Source: Candidatus Cybelea septentrionalis
GTDB taxonomy: Bacteria > Vulcanimicrobiota > Vulcanimicrobiia > Vulcanimicrobiales > Vulcanimicrobiaceae
DNA length: 60,790 bases
Direction of reading: 5' to 3'
Assembly: GCA_003158175.1 (NCBI GenBank)
Contig: PMHJ01000010.1
Span: forward strand, 58,224 to 119,013
Part shown: piece after piece, positions 17,209-25,494 of the stretch
Layout of the letters: each line of letters opens with the position of its first letter
How positions within the stretch are numbered: position 1 is the first letter of the stretch
Notes under the pieces: model-generated
Databases searched by the model: none
What the model was told of the DNA's origin: nothing
The model's input: only the letters and a program-made list of their open reading frames with translations
Translations under genes and position numbers: made by a program

Positions 17209-18197
17209 GCTGCGACGTAACCTTTCTCGAGCAGCAGCTCGAGAATCTGCACGGCATTGGTTGCGGCGCCTTTGCGCAGCTGATCGCCCACGCACCACAG
17301 TGCAAACGTTCTCGGTGACTCCATGCGTAGCCGCGCCACGTGCACGTTATCGGTTCCCTCAACGTCGCGCGGCGTCACGATACCGTCGCGATGAAAGACG
17401 ATGCCCGGCGAGGCTTCGAACGCCGCTGCAAGCTCGGCGCGACCGATCTCGCACTGCGTCTCGACAAAAACCGCCTCGCTATGCGCGGTGCGCACCGGCA
17501 CGCGTACGGCCGTGACGCTGACTTGAAGTTCAGGCAGTCCGAGCATCTTCTTGCTCTCGTCACGCACCTTAGATTCCTCGCCACTCCATCCATCGGCGTC
17601 GAACGAGCCGATCTGCGGCACGACGTTGCGCGCCAGCGGGCGTGGAAAAATCGAGGCCGCCGGCTCGGGCTCCCCCGCCACGAGGGCGCGCTCGTCCGCG
17701 GCCAGCTCATCGAGCCCCGCGCGACCGGCACCGCTGGCCGCCTGATACGTCGCGACGCGTACGCTCGCTAGGCCGGCGGCGTCGCGGATCGGCCGCAACG
17801 CCGTGCAGAGAATGATCGCCGTGCAGTTCGCGACCGGGAAGAGCCGATGCTCCGGCAGCACGGCGTCCCCGTTGACCTCTGGAACGATCAGCGGCACCCC
17901 GCGCTGCATGCGGAACGAGGCGCTGTTGTCGATGACGATAATCCCTCGTTCGAGCAGTCCCGGCGCATATTTTTCGCTGGCATCTTCGCCCCCGGCGAAG
18001 AAGACGACGTCGAAGCCGCGCAGCGCTTCGTCCGATGCCGTGCGCACGTCCAGCCGATCGCCGCGGAAGCGCACGGCCGCGCTGCGGTCGCGAGAGGCGA
18101 ACGGACCAAGCTGCGCGATGGGAACGTTGCGCTCTTCGAGTACCTGTACGATCGTTTCACCAACGGCACCGGTCGCACCGACGACGGCGACGTTCAT
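17205..18197 (-). CDS. asd: Aspartate-semialdehyde dehydrogenase
   Basis: The protein has 330 residues. GATGAVG at 7-13 binds NADP. The nucleophile is C125 in VANCTAI. The base histidine is probably in RVPVRTAHSEAV. It reduces aspartyl phosphate to the semialdehyde used by DapA. The start overlaps the dapB stop by 4 bases and the stop overlaps lysC by 4 bases. Confidence 0.95.
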   Translation of the reverse strand: MNVAVVGATGAVGETIVQVLEERNVPIAQLGPFASRDRSAAVRFRGDRLDVRTASDEALRGFDVVFFAGGEDASEKYAPGLLERGIIVIDNSASFRMQRGVPLIVPEVNGDAVLPEHRLFPVANCTAIILCTALRPIRDAAGLASVRVATYQAASGAGRAGLDELAADERALVAGEPEPAASIFPRPLARNVVPQIGSFDADGWSGEESKVRDESKKMLGLPELQVSVTAVRVPVRTAHSEAVFVETQCEIGRAELAAAFEASPGIVFHRDGIVTPRDVEGTDNVHVARLRMESPRTFALWCVGDQLRKGAATNAVQILELLLEKGYVAA

Positions 18198-18898
18198 GCC
18201 GTTTCGCCAAACACCGAGTCAAGGCCGATCGCAAGACCGCGGCGATGCACGACGGCTCGAACGGCGGCGAGCATTCCGGTCACAAACGACTCGCGGGTTA
18301 GCGAATCGTGGCGAATCGTCAGCAACTCTCCGGTTCCGCCCAGCAGTACCTCCTGGTGCGCGAGCAGCCCCGGCAATCGAACGCTATGAATAACGGGGGA
18401 TCGCCCGCCCGCGAGCTTCATCCTCGCCGCCGTCTCTGCCGCGGTGCCCGACGGCTTGTCCTTCTTACCGGCGTGGTGCAGCTCGATGATCTCGGCGTCG
18501 GGAAAGTAGCGCGCTGCTTGCTGTGCAAAGCGCATCATCAACATCGCACCGAGCGAGAAGTTTGGAACGATGAGCGCACCGACGCCGTGCTGCTCCGCAA
18601 CCGCTCCCAACGCGATCCGCTGATCGTCGCTCCATCCGCTTGCGCCGACGACCGTGTGCAGCCCGTGCACGGCCGCTTCGATCGCGATCTGGTAGCTGCC
18701 CGGCTGCGTCGTCAGATCGAGCAGCACGTTGGGTCTGCACGCGAGAACCCCCTCAAAAGTATCGAAGATTGCCTGCTGCGGATCCGCGCGGCGCGACAGG
18801 CCACAGCAATACTCCCCACTTTGCTGGAGCGCTTCTCGTGCAATCGTGCCCATACGCCCCATGGTGCCCGCCACCGCAACCCGAACCGTTGGGCTCAC
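18194..18898 (-). CDS. dapB: 4-hydroxy-tetrahydrodipicolinate reductase
   Basis: The protein has 234 residues, a little shorter than many homologues. GTMGRMG at 11-17 binds NAD(P)H. ELHHAGKKDKPSGTA holds the catalytic His and Lys residues. It reduces the DapA product in the DAP pathway. It starts 14 bases after the helicase gene stops and is coupled to asd by an ATGA overlap. Confidence 0.94.
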   Translation of the reverse strand: MSPTVRVAVAGTMGRMGTIAREALQQSGEYCCGLSRRADPQQAIFDTFEGVLACRPNVLLDLTTQPGSYQIAIEAAVHGLHTVVGASGWSDDQRIALGAVAEQHGVGALIVPNFSLGAMLMMRFAQQAARYFPDAEIIELHHAGKKDKPSGTAAETAARMKLAGGRSPVIHSVRLPGLLAHQEVLLGGTGELLTIRHDSLTRESFVTGMLAAVRAVVHRRGLAIGLDSVFGETA

Positions 18899-18912
18899 GT
18901 CCGGTTACGAGG

Positions 18913-21075
18913 CTAGAGTTTTTCGAGGGGCGCGTACTTGAGCATCAGCATCTTCTGACCTACGTTGGGGAAGTCAATCGTTACGAGGCCGTCGCCGCCG
19001 GCTCCGACGATATTGTCGATGCAGCCCTCGCCCCACTTTGGATGACGCACGCGATCGCCCGCCTCTAGGCCGAGATGCACGCCCGCGCCGGCCGATTCGT
19101 GGATGGCCACTTCGCGCCATCGTCCGCCGGCCGGACGCGCGAGCGGAACGCTGTCGCTCTCCAAGATCTCGAGTGACGGCAACTCCTCGATGAAGCGTGA
19201 TTTCGGGTAGGCATAGGTGTTGCCGAAGAGCGCGCGCCGAGCGGCATAGGTCAGGAACAGGCGATCGATGGCGCGCGTGATGCCGACATAGGCCAGACGC
19301 CGTTCCTCTTCGAGCTCCGCGTCTTCTGTAAGCGCGCGGCTGTGCGGGAAGACGCCTTCCTCCAGGCCCGTGAGGAAGACGCTGGAGAATTCGAGGCCCT
19401 TCGCGCTGTGCAGGGTCATCAACGTTACGTAGGAAGCATCTTCGTCGAGGGCGTCCAGATCGCTCACGAGCGCGATGTTCGCGAGAAAACCAGCCAGTGA
19501 CGGCTCCTCGTCGGTGGCTTCGTAGTCGCGTGCGACGCCAACCAACTCCTGAAGGTTTTCCAAACGCGCGCGGGCGTCGTGCGTGTCTTCGCTTTGAAGC
19601 TCGCGAACGTACCCCGAATCTTCCATGACCGCGACCAGAAGGTCGGCAATCTTCATGCTCTCCGCGCGTGCGCGCAAGTCGCCGATGAGTTCGGCGAAAC
19701 GTTCGAGCTCCTTCAGTTTCTTGGGAACCGCCGAGCGCAACAGTTCGCCGTTGAAGATCGCCGCGCCGACCGAAACGCGGGAAGTATTCGCCGCCTGCAC
19801 GAGCGCCGACAGCGTCTGCTGGCCGATGCCGCGCCGCGGTACGTTGACGATTCGCTTGAACGCGAGTGCGTCCGACGAGTTCATGATGTACCGCAGGTAC
19901 GCAACGACGTCCTTGATCTCGCTGCGCGCATAGAAACCGACGCCGCCGATGACGCGATAGGGAATCCCCTCGGCGAGCAGCGCCTCTTCGAAAACGCGCG
20001 ACTGCGCGTTCGTGCGATAGAGAACCACAAAGTCGCGGTAAGCCGCGCCCTCGCGCACGAGGTTCTTGACCTTCTCGACGACGTAGCGAGCCTCGTCGCG
20101 CTCGGTGGCCGCCGGATAAACCGTAATCGGGTCGCCCTCGTCGCGCGAGGTAAAAAGCTTCTTCGCGGCTCGCGAACGGTTGTTGGCGACAAGTGTGTTG
20201 GCAGCGTCGAGAATGCGCCCGGAACTGCGATAGTTCTCCTCGAGCTTAAAGACGGCCGCACCCGGGAAATCCTCTTCAAAGCGCAAGATCATCCGGTAAT
20301 CGCTGCCGCGCCACGAATAGATCGATTGATCGTCGTCTCCGACCACCGTGATGTTGCCGTGATGGGCGGCCAAGAGCGCGACCAAACGGTATTGGGCGGC
20401 GTTGACGTCCTGATACTCGTCCACCAGGACGTATTCGAACTTGCGCTGATACTTCTCGCGCACGGTCTTGTCGCGCTCGAGAAGGTCGATCGTCCGTACG
20501 ATTAGATCGTCAAAATCCAACGAGTTGGATTCGTTGAGCCGGCGCTGGTACTCCGTGTAGACGTTGGCAAGGCGCTCGCCGAGAAACGCAGTTTGTTTCT
20601 GCGCGTACTCGCTCGGCCACACGAGCGCGTTCTTCGCCTTGTCGATTTCAGCAAGGCAGGCGCCCGCCGTGAGCTGACGCTCGTCGTAGTCGAGATCGTC
20701 GAGAATCTCACGAATGAGCTGACGCTGATCGGCGTCGTCGATGACCGCAAACGTCGGAGCGATGCCGATCCGGGATCCATCGCGACGCAAGATGCGCACG
20801 CACATGGCGTGAAACGTGCCGACCCATAGATCGCGCGCGACGGCACCGACCATGTTGTTCAAGCGCGACTTCATCTCGCCCGCCGCCTTGTTCGTAAAGG
20901 TTACGGCGAGAATGCGGTCCGGAGCGACGCGCATCTCGCCAAGAAGGTAGGCGATGCGGTGCGTCAGGACGCGAGTTTTTCCGCTGCCGGCCCCAGCGAA
21001 TATCAAAACCGGACCATCGGTCTGCCGGACGGCGGCAGACTGCACGTCGTTGAGGATTTCCGTTTCCAGGAGCAT
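18913..21075 (-). CDS. pcrA: PcrA/UvrD superfamily 1A DNA helicase
   Basis: The protein has 720 residues. Walker A is GAGSGKTR, Walker B is in VDEYQDVN, motif III is GDDDQSIYSWRGSD, motif V is TLHSAKGLEF and motif VI is YVGITRA. The C-terminal module RHPKWGEGCI...FPNVGQKMLMLKYAPLEKL is the RNA-polymerase-binding Tudor-like end of PcrA. It unwinds DNA 3' to 5' in repair and clears stalled polymerase. It heads the DAP gene run, 14 bases before dapB. Cytosolic. Confidence 0.95.
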   Translation of the reverse strand: MLLETEILNDVQSAAVRQTDGPVLIFAGAGSGKTRVLTHRIAYLLGEMRVAPDRILAVTFTNKAAGEMKSRLNNMVGAVARDLWVGTFHAMCVRILRRDGSRIGIAPTFAVIDDADQRQLIREILDDLDYDERQLTAGACLAEIDKAKNALVWPSEYAQKQTAFLGERLANVYTEYQRRLNESNSLDFDDLIVRTIDLLERDKTVREKYQRKFEYVLVDEYQDVNAAQYRLVALLAAHHGNITVVGDDDQSIYSWRGSDYRMILRFEEDFPGAAVFKLEENYRSSGRILDAANTLVANNRSRAAKKLFTSRDEGDPITVYPAATERDEARYVVEKVKNLVREGAAYRDFVVLYRTNAQSRVFEEALLAEGIPYRVIGGVGFYARSEIKDVVAYLRYIMNSSDALAFKRIVNVPRRGIGQQTLSALVQAANTSRVSVGAAIFNGELLRSAVPKKLKELERFAELIGDLRARAESMKIADLLVAVMEDSGYVRELQSEDTHDARARLENLQELVGVARDYEATDEEPSLAGFLANIALVSDLDALDEDASYVTLMTLHSAKGLEFSSVFLTGLEEGVFPHSRALTEDAELEEERRLAYVGITRAIDRLFLTYAARRALFGNTYAYPKSRFIEELPSLEILESDSVPLARPAGGRWREVAIHESAGAGVHLGLEAGDRVRHPKWGEGCIDNIVGAGGDGLVTIDFPNVGQKMLMLKYAPLEKL

Positions 21076-21143
21076 TTATCGCGGTTCGCCGCAAGCGTGG
21101 TTAACGCCTTGTTAACGGAGGAACTGCTACGTTTACAGCAGGG

Positions 21144-22169
21144 TCAACGCACCGCGCGAAGCACTCGCTCCCGTCGGAGGGCGAGCGCATAAGCCGCCGC
21201 AAGCAATGCCAGGGTGGATTCGGCTCCCATGTTGGTGTTGACGGCGTCTTCTTCCAGGCCGTCGCAGCATCCACCGCCCTGCGCCATCACAATGCCCCGC
21301 GAGTTCTTCCCATAGTACCATTCCATCGCGAGTTCGGCGGAGGCGAAGTGGCCCACATCGCCGGTCAGATCGAAGGCCGCAAGCTCGGCTTTTACCATCG
21401 CGCAAGCTTCCAGCGGTTGCTGCGCGTACCGGGCACGGTGTCCCCCATGGTAATACCAGCCTTGGTTGCCGATGGGAACGTGGACGCCGTTTTCCGTGGT
21501 CACTTTTTCGTAGAACGCAAGAGTCTGCAGGCCGACCTCGTGAAAGCGCGGTACCGAGAGCGCCCTGCCGGCGCGGATCATCGCTTCGCAAAGGCGCGCG
21601 TTGTCGTAAAACATCGCGTTTTCGAACCACTGCCAGTCGTCGGAGGCCGTCGCTTCATAGGCGGCGCGCAGTTCATCGGCCAGCGATCGCAGTGCATCGG
21701 CGTATTTGGGATCTTTTACCGCCGTATAGGCGTGTGCTAAACCGATGGCCGCGTACGCGCGAGACCGGATGTGCCCAAGCGACCCCACCGTGGAAAGCGC
21801 GCGATCGAGACCCGCGGCGCAGACGCCACGCCATGGCGGCGACGGCGCATTTGCGACGCCGTAGCCGAGAGCCCAAATCGCGCGCCCGCAGCTGTCGGGC
21901 GTGCCCACTTCGTCGCTCCAGCGGCGATCGTAATCCATGAAATTATGAAAGCGGCCGTCTTCCATCTGCGCATGCAAGAGGAAGGAAAGGTAGATCGAGG
22001 TTAGTCGCTGGCTGAGCCGATCGCTCGGATTCAGACGCAGATAGGTAAGCACGACGATGAACGCCCGCGATACGTCGTCGGTACAGTATCCGGTTTTGCG
22101 ATTGGGCACCGTCTCGATCGCATGCTGAATTATGCCGACGTCATCCGTGAGTATCGCGAGGTGGTCCAT
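21144..22169 (-). CDS. Six-hairpin glycosidase-like protein next to GT4
   Basis: The protein has 341 residues, helix-rich with no signal peptide. Conserved-looking blocks are GYCTDDVSRAFIV, LLHAQMEDGRFHNFMDYDR and TPDSCGRAIWALG, with many Trp and Tyr residues. This pattern fits the (alpha/alpha)6-barrel proteins that often follow a GT4 mannosyltransferase, sometimes fused to it. Catalysis is not shown. It begins 28 bases after the GT4 gene and is probably cotranscribed. It may help make or trim a cytoplasmic mannoside or surface glycan. Confidence 0.65.
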   Translation of the reverse strand: MDHLAILTDDVGIIQHAIETVPNRKTGYCTDDVSRAFIVVLTYLRLNPSDRLSQRLTSIYLSFLLHAQMEDGRFHNFMDYDRRWSDEVGTPDSCGRAIWALGYGVANAPSPPWRGVCAAGLDRALSTVGSLGHIRSRAYAAIGLAHAYTAVKDPKYADALRSLADELRAAYEATASDDWQWFENAMFYDNARLCEAMIRAGRALSVPRFHEVGLQTLAFYEKVTTENGVHVPIGNQGWYYHGGHRARYAQQPLEACAMVKAELAAFDLTGDVGHFASAELAMEWYYGKNSRGIVMAQGGGCCDGLEEDAVNTNMGAESTLALLAAAYALALRRERVLRAVR

Positions 22170-22197
22170 CGGCGGTAAAGGTCGCGCGGGTCGCGTC

Positions 22198-23370
22198 TTA
22201 TGCAGAGTTCACAAGCTCCATCGGTCCGCGCGGGCAGAGTTCGCTGAAGAGGCGACCATACTGCATCGCCACATTCGGCCATGTCATCTGCCGGCCGAAG
22301 CGGTAAGCGCGCCGTTCCGTCGCCCGGCGAAGCGCCGGATCGTCGAGCAGCATATTTAGCCGGGTTGCGATCGAGGGCGCGTCGCGGAAATCGCAGAGAA
22401 AGCCGCGATTATGCGCCAGGAGCTCCTGCGCGTAGAGGTAGGGAGTCGAGACGATCGCCTTGCCGCATCCTACCGCGTAGGCGAGCGTTCCGCTAACAAT
22501 CTGCGCGGGATTGAGGTAGGGCGTTAGATAGATATCCGTGGCGGCCAGGTAGCTCACGACTTCGTCGAAGTCGAGATACTTGTCGATGAGCTGCACGTTG
22601 TAGTGAAGGCCGTACTGACGTACCATCGCAATTAAGGATTCGCGGTACGATTCGCCTTCCTGCCGGCGCACGACCGGATGCGTTTCGCCGAGAATGAGGT
22701 AGAGCGTTTCGGGATGGCGTTTGACGACCTCGCGCATCGCTTCAATAGCGTACTCGAGCCCCTTGCCGCGGCTGATCAATCCGAAGGTGGAGATCACCGT
22801 TCGTTGACCGATGCCGAACGAAGCTTTGGCCGCGGCCGTATCTTGAAACGGCACGTCCGGCACGCCGTGATGAATCACCTGAAGCACGTCGGGGTCGACG
22901 CCGTAGACACGCTCGAGCAGCCCGCGTCCGGTCTCCGAGAGCGCGACGACTTTCGAAGCCTCTTCGCAGAGCGCTTTGGTTACGCGCAGGTACGTTTCGT
23001 CGGGATCGGGCAGCACGGTGTGCATCGTCAAAACGGCGGGCTTATCGAGCACGCTCATGAAGTCGGCGAGCCACTCGCCGCGTTCGCCGCCGAACAACCC
23101 GTATTCGTGCTGGATGTTGATGAGGTCTGCGGGATAGATGCTGACCAACTCTGCGGCCGATGCGTAACTATCGCGGCTTTGCTCCCGAATTCGAGCGACT
23201 ACCTCGGGGTCGTAGCGCCGCGTGTCGGCGCCCGGTTCGTCAATAGCAATAACCGGGCTCGCGAACCCAAAGGCCCGGTCGTACGCGTCGACCACGTCTT
23301 TGGTGAAGGTCGCGATGCCGCATTCACGGGGCGGGTACGAGCCCAAGAATATGGCCTGAGGGGGAAGCAT
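22198..23370 (-). CDS. Glycosyltransferase family 4 (GT-B fold)
   Basis: The protein has 390 residues. The N-terminal half begins with FLGSYPPRECGIATFTKDV, the acceptor-side motif of a known GT4 subgroup. It includes NIQHEYGLFGGERGE. The C-terminal Rossmann half has STFGLISRGKGLEYAIEAM and ends in the E-x7-E-like region (LNPAQIVSGTLAYAVGCGKAIVS). It likely transfers mannose or glucose from a nucleotide sugar, perhaps one made by the gene at 23500. Cytosolic or membrane-associated. Confidence 0.85.
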   Translation of the reverse strand: MLPPQAIFLGSYPPRECGIATFTKDVVDAYDRAFGFASPVIAIDEPGADTRRYDPEVVARIREQSRDSYASAAELVSIYPADLINIQHEYGLFGGERGEWLADFMSVLDKPAVLTMHTVLPDPDETYLRVTKALCEEASKVVALSETGRGLLERVYGVDPDVLQVIHHGVPDVPFQDTAAAKASFGIGQRTVISTFGLISRGKGLEYAIEAMREVVKRHPETLYLILGETHPVVRRQEGESYRESLIAMVRQYGLHYNVQLIDKYLDFDEVVSYLAATDIYLTPYLNPAQIVSGTLAYAVGCGKAIVSTPYLYAQELLAHNRGFLCDFRDAPSIATRLNMLLDDPALRRATERRAYRFGRQMTWPNVAMQYGRLFSELCPRGPMELVNSA

Positions 23371-23449
23371 GTGTGCGGTCTCCTCCAGCGATGGACCCTA
23401 ATTTACCCCCGGACGGATGCAGCATAAACCGTACTGCCGCTCGGCCGCC

Positions 23450-23500
23450 CTTCGACTGCGCTCAGGATGACATGTCCTTTGACGGGATGACAAGCAGGAC
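23450..23500. repeat. Dispersed repeat copy between sugar genes
   Basis: CCCTTCGACTGCGCTCAGGA followed by TGACA, and then a degenerate second unit (GACGGGATGACAAGCAGG), match the copies in and beside ribE. It lies just downstream of the nucleotidyltransferase stop and does not interrupt a gene. Confidence 0.6.
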
Positions 23501-24570
23501 TAGGGGGGCGAGCCCAGTCGAGAGCCCGGTTCGATCGTCGCGCCGGGCTCGACGCTCACGTCGTGCCCGATGACGCTGCCCGCTCCGACCCGGGCCTTGG
23601 GCCCGACGGTCACCCGACTGGCAAGTATGGAGTGCTCGATGACGGCGCCCGAGCCGACGCTGACACGATCCCACAAGACGGATTCTCGAATCACGGCGTC
23701 GGCGCCGATGCTGCAGCTTTCACCGAGCACGACGTTGGGACCAACCCTGGCGCTTGCATCGACCACGACGTCGCCGGCGGCGTGAACCGGCGGGACGATA
23801 CCGGGATGCCCCTGCAGGACCTCCTTGCCTTCGCCGCTGATTCCCAGCTCGACGAGCAGCGGCATCATCCCACTTAAGACGTCACGATGTGCTGCCAGAT
23901 ACTGCTCCGGCCTTCCGAGGTCGAGCCAATAGTCGTCGGTCGTGTAGGCGTAGAGCGCCTTACCGGCAGCGATCACTTGCGGAAACGTCTCGTGCTCTAT
24001 CGAGACCTTGCGACCGGCGGGAATATAATTGAGGATCTCTCGCTCCAGCAGATAGGTTCCCGCGTTGATCTCGTTGGTCGGCTCTTCGCCTTTCGGCGGC
24101 TTCTCAATGAAGGCGCTTACTTTCCCACTCTCATCGTGCACGACACAGCCGAATGGCGACGGATCGTCGACGCGGATCAAATGCAGCGTTCCGATGCCGC
24201 CTTTGCGCTGATGATACTGCCGCATCGCGGGCAGATCGAGGCTGGTAAGGATGTCGCCGTTGAGCACAAAAAACGGACCCGTGATGTGCTCCTCGACGTT
24301 CTTGAGCGCGCCGGCCGTTCCCAGCGGCGTCTCCTCGATCGCATAGGTCACCTTCAACCCAAGTCGCGAGCCGTCGCCGAAGTAGTCGACAATTGCTTGC
24401 GGCATATAGCCCGCCGCAAGAATCACATCCCGGATGTCGGCGGCGTAAAGGCGCTCCATCGTTCGTGCCAGGAACGGCACGTTGACGATTGGCACCATCG
24501 GTTTGGGCGTGCCGTACGTCAGCGGCCGAAGCCGGGTTCCCTCGCCACCAACCAGGACGATTGCTTGCAT
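23500..24570 (-). CDS. NDP-sugar nucleotidyltransferase with left-handed beta-helix
   Basis: The protein has 356 residues from the ATG at 24570. It has VGGEGTRLRPLTYGTPKPM at the start, the nucleotidyltransferase core to about residue 230, and then hexapeptide repeats (VVVDASARVGPNVVLGESCS, then IGADAVIRES). It resembles mannose-1-phosphate guanylyl- and glucose-1-phosphate transferases. It is a paralogue of the gene at 13339. It is the first gene of the minus-strand run and divergent from the HNH pseudogene. I see no strong Shine-Dalgarno site. Confidence 0.87.
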   Translation of the reverse strand: MQAIVLVGGEGTRLRPLTYGTPKPMVPIVNVPFLARTMERLYAADIRDVILAAGYMPQAIVDYFGDGSRLGLKVTYAIEETPLGTAGALKNVEEHITGPFFVLNGDILTSLDLPAMRQYHQRKGGIGTLHLIRVDDPSPFGCVVHDESGKVSAFIEKPPKGEEPTNEINAGTYLLEREILNYIPAGRKVSIEHETFPQVIAAGKALYAYTTDDYWLDLGRPEQYLAAHRDVLSGMMPLLVELGISGEGKEVLQGHPGIVPPVHAAGDVVVDASARVGPNVVLGESCSIGADAVIRESVLWDRVSVGSGAVIEHSILASRVTVGPKARVGAGSVIGHDVSVEPGATIEPGSRLGSPP

Positions 24571-24663
24571 CACGAGGCTATTCTCGTTCGCTCGAGCGGC
24601 TACTTGCCGGAAACACTTCTTTAATGCCATACGGTTGGCACCTTGAGCTTCTAGCATCGTGGT

Positions 24664-25280
24664 ATGCCGAGAACACTACACGATTGGAAGGCCGTGCAGG
24701 CCTATTACGACGAGGGACACGGCTTTGTCGAATGCACGCGCCGCTTTGGATTTACGCGGAGTGCCTGGAACAAAGCGATCGCGCGGGGTGCCCTGGACGT
24801 TCCTCGCTCGCTTTCAGACGACCGGCGGCGTCGTCACAACTGGGCCGAGGTGCAGGCGTACTACGACCAGGCGCTTCAATGAGGGACTGCAGCGTTCGAT
24901 TCGGCTTCTGCGCCGTGTCGTGGACGAAAGCAGTGCGGCGAGGCGAGATTAAACCTCGGCTCACGGTGAGATCAATTGTCGACGTCCTAAAATCCGGATC
25001 GTCGCGATGGTGCAAGAAAGCAAAACTACTGAGGGAGGGATATTTGGCGGATCGATGTTCGCGCTGCGGCGTCAGCGAGTGGCGAGGCGAACGTTTGGTA
25101 ATTCAGATCGACCACATAAACGGCGTGAAAAACGACTGGTGCATCGAAAACCTTCGAATGCTCTGCCCGAACTGCCACAGGCAAACCGAGACCTATGGTG
25201 GCCGCAACGCGGGGCGAGGACGGCGGTTGCAAGAAGTGAACGGCCCGTGTAGTATAACGGTCGTTAGCGATCCCGGGTAG
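24664..25280 (+). pseudogene. HNH endonuclease, frameshifted
   Basis: The first frame (24664-24882) encodes WKAVQAYYDEGHGFVECTRR and FGFTRSAWNKAI, an HTH-like module, then the start of a second copy (WAEVQAYYDQ). One base seems lost near 24870. The next frame carries on as SMRDCSVRFGFCAVSWTKAV, then the HNH part CSRCGVSEWRGERL, QIDHING and ENLRMLCPNCH to 25280. That stop falls 10 bases inside tRNA-Gln. A homologue with the same layout, also broken by one base, is at 41574. Homing-type or defence nuclease; probably inactive unless the shift is programmed or an assembly error. Confidence 0.75.
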
Positions 25281-25343
25281 TTCAGCTGGAAGAACGGCGG
25301 CCTCTGAAGCCGCATGTCGGTGGTTCGAGCCCATCCCCGGGAG
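25271..25343 (+). tRNA. tRNA-Gln (CTG)
   Basis: Full cloverleaf: acceptor TCCCGGG/CCCGGGA, D stem GTTC/GAAC, anticodon arm GCGGC-CTCTGAA-GCCGC with anticodon CTG (25304-25306), T arm GGTGG-TTCGAGC-CCATC with one G-T pair. The discriminator is G. No CCA is encoded. It lies 6 bases before tRNA-Glu, likely in one transcript. Confidence 0.93.
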
Positions 25344-25349
25344 TGTCGC

Positions 25350-25425
25350 GGCCCTATCGTCTAGAGGCCTAGGACGCCGCCCTCTCACGGCGGTAACGCG
25401 GGTTCGAATCCCGCTGGGGCTACCA
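25350..25425 (+). tRNA. tRNA-Glu (CTC), integration target
   Basis: Anticodon arm CCGCC-CTCTCAC-GGCGG reads CTC. The T arm is GCGGG-TTCGAAT-CCCGC, the 3' acceptor strand TGGGGCT, the discriminator A, and CCA is encoded. The 21 bases at 25402-25422 recur at 37097-37117, and nearly so at 41424-41444, showing that mobile elements integrate at this 3' end while restoring the tRNA. Confidence 0.95.
25402..25422 (+). repeat. att site 1 (tRNA-Glu 3' end)
   Basis: The T-arm and acceptor segment running from GTTCGAATCCCGC to GGGGCTA is identical to 37097-37117. It lies 72 bases from an integrase gene, so this is attL of element 1. Confidence 0.85.
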
Positions 25426-25452
25426 AAAACTCCTTACAGGGTAAGGGTTTTT
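25425..25452. terminator. Bidirectional terminator after tRNA-Glu and int
   Basis: AAAAAC-T-CCTTAC-AGG-GTAAGG-GTTTTT folds into a 12-base stem with one bulged T, with A and T runs on either side. It would end the tRNA transcript on plus and the integrase transcript on minus. A related hairpin (CCTTA...TAAGGGTTTT) follows the att copy at 37117. Confidence 0.75.
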
Positions 25453-25494
25453 CGTGTTACTTCGGCCGTTTAGGGCCTTCGTGTCACATTTGTG

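Noticed and set aside
19579-20505. 308-residue plus-strand ORF
   Set aside because: Antisense to the PcrA helicase; long only because of high GC content.
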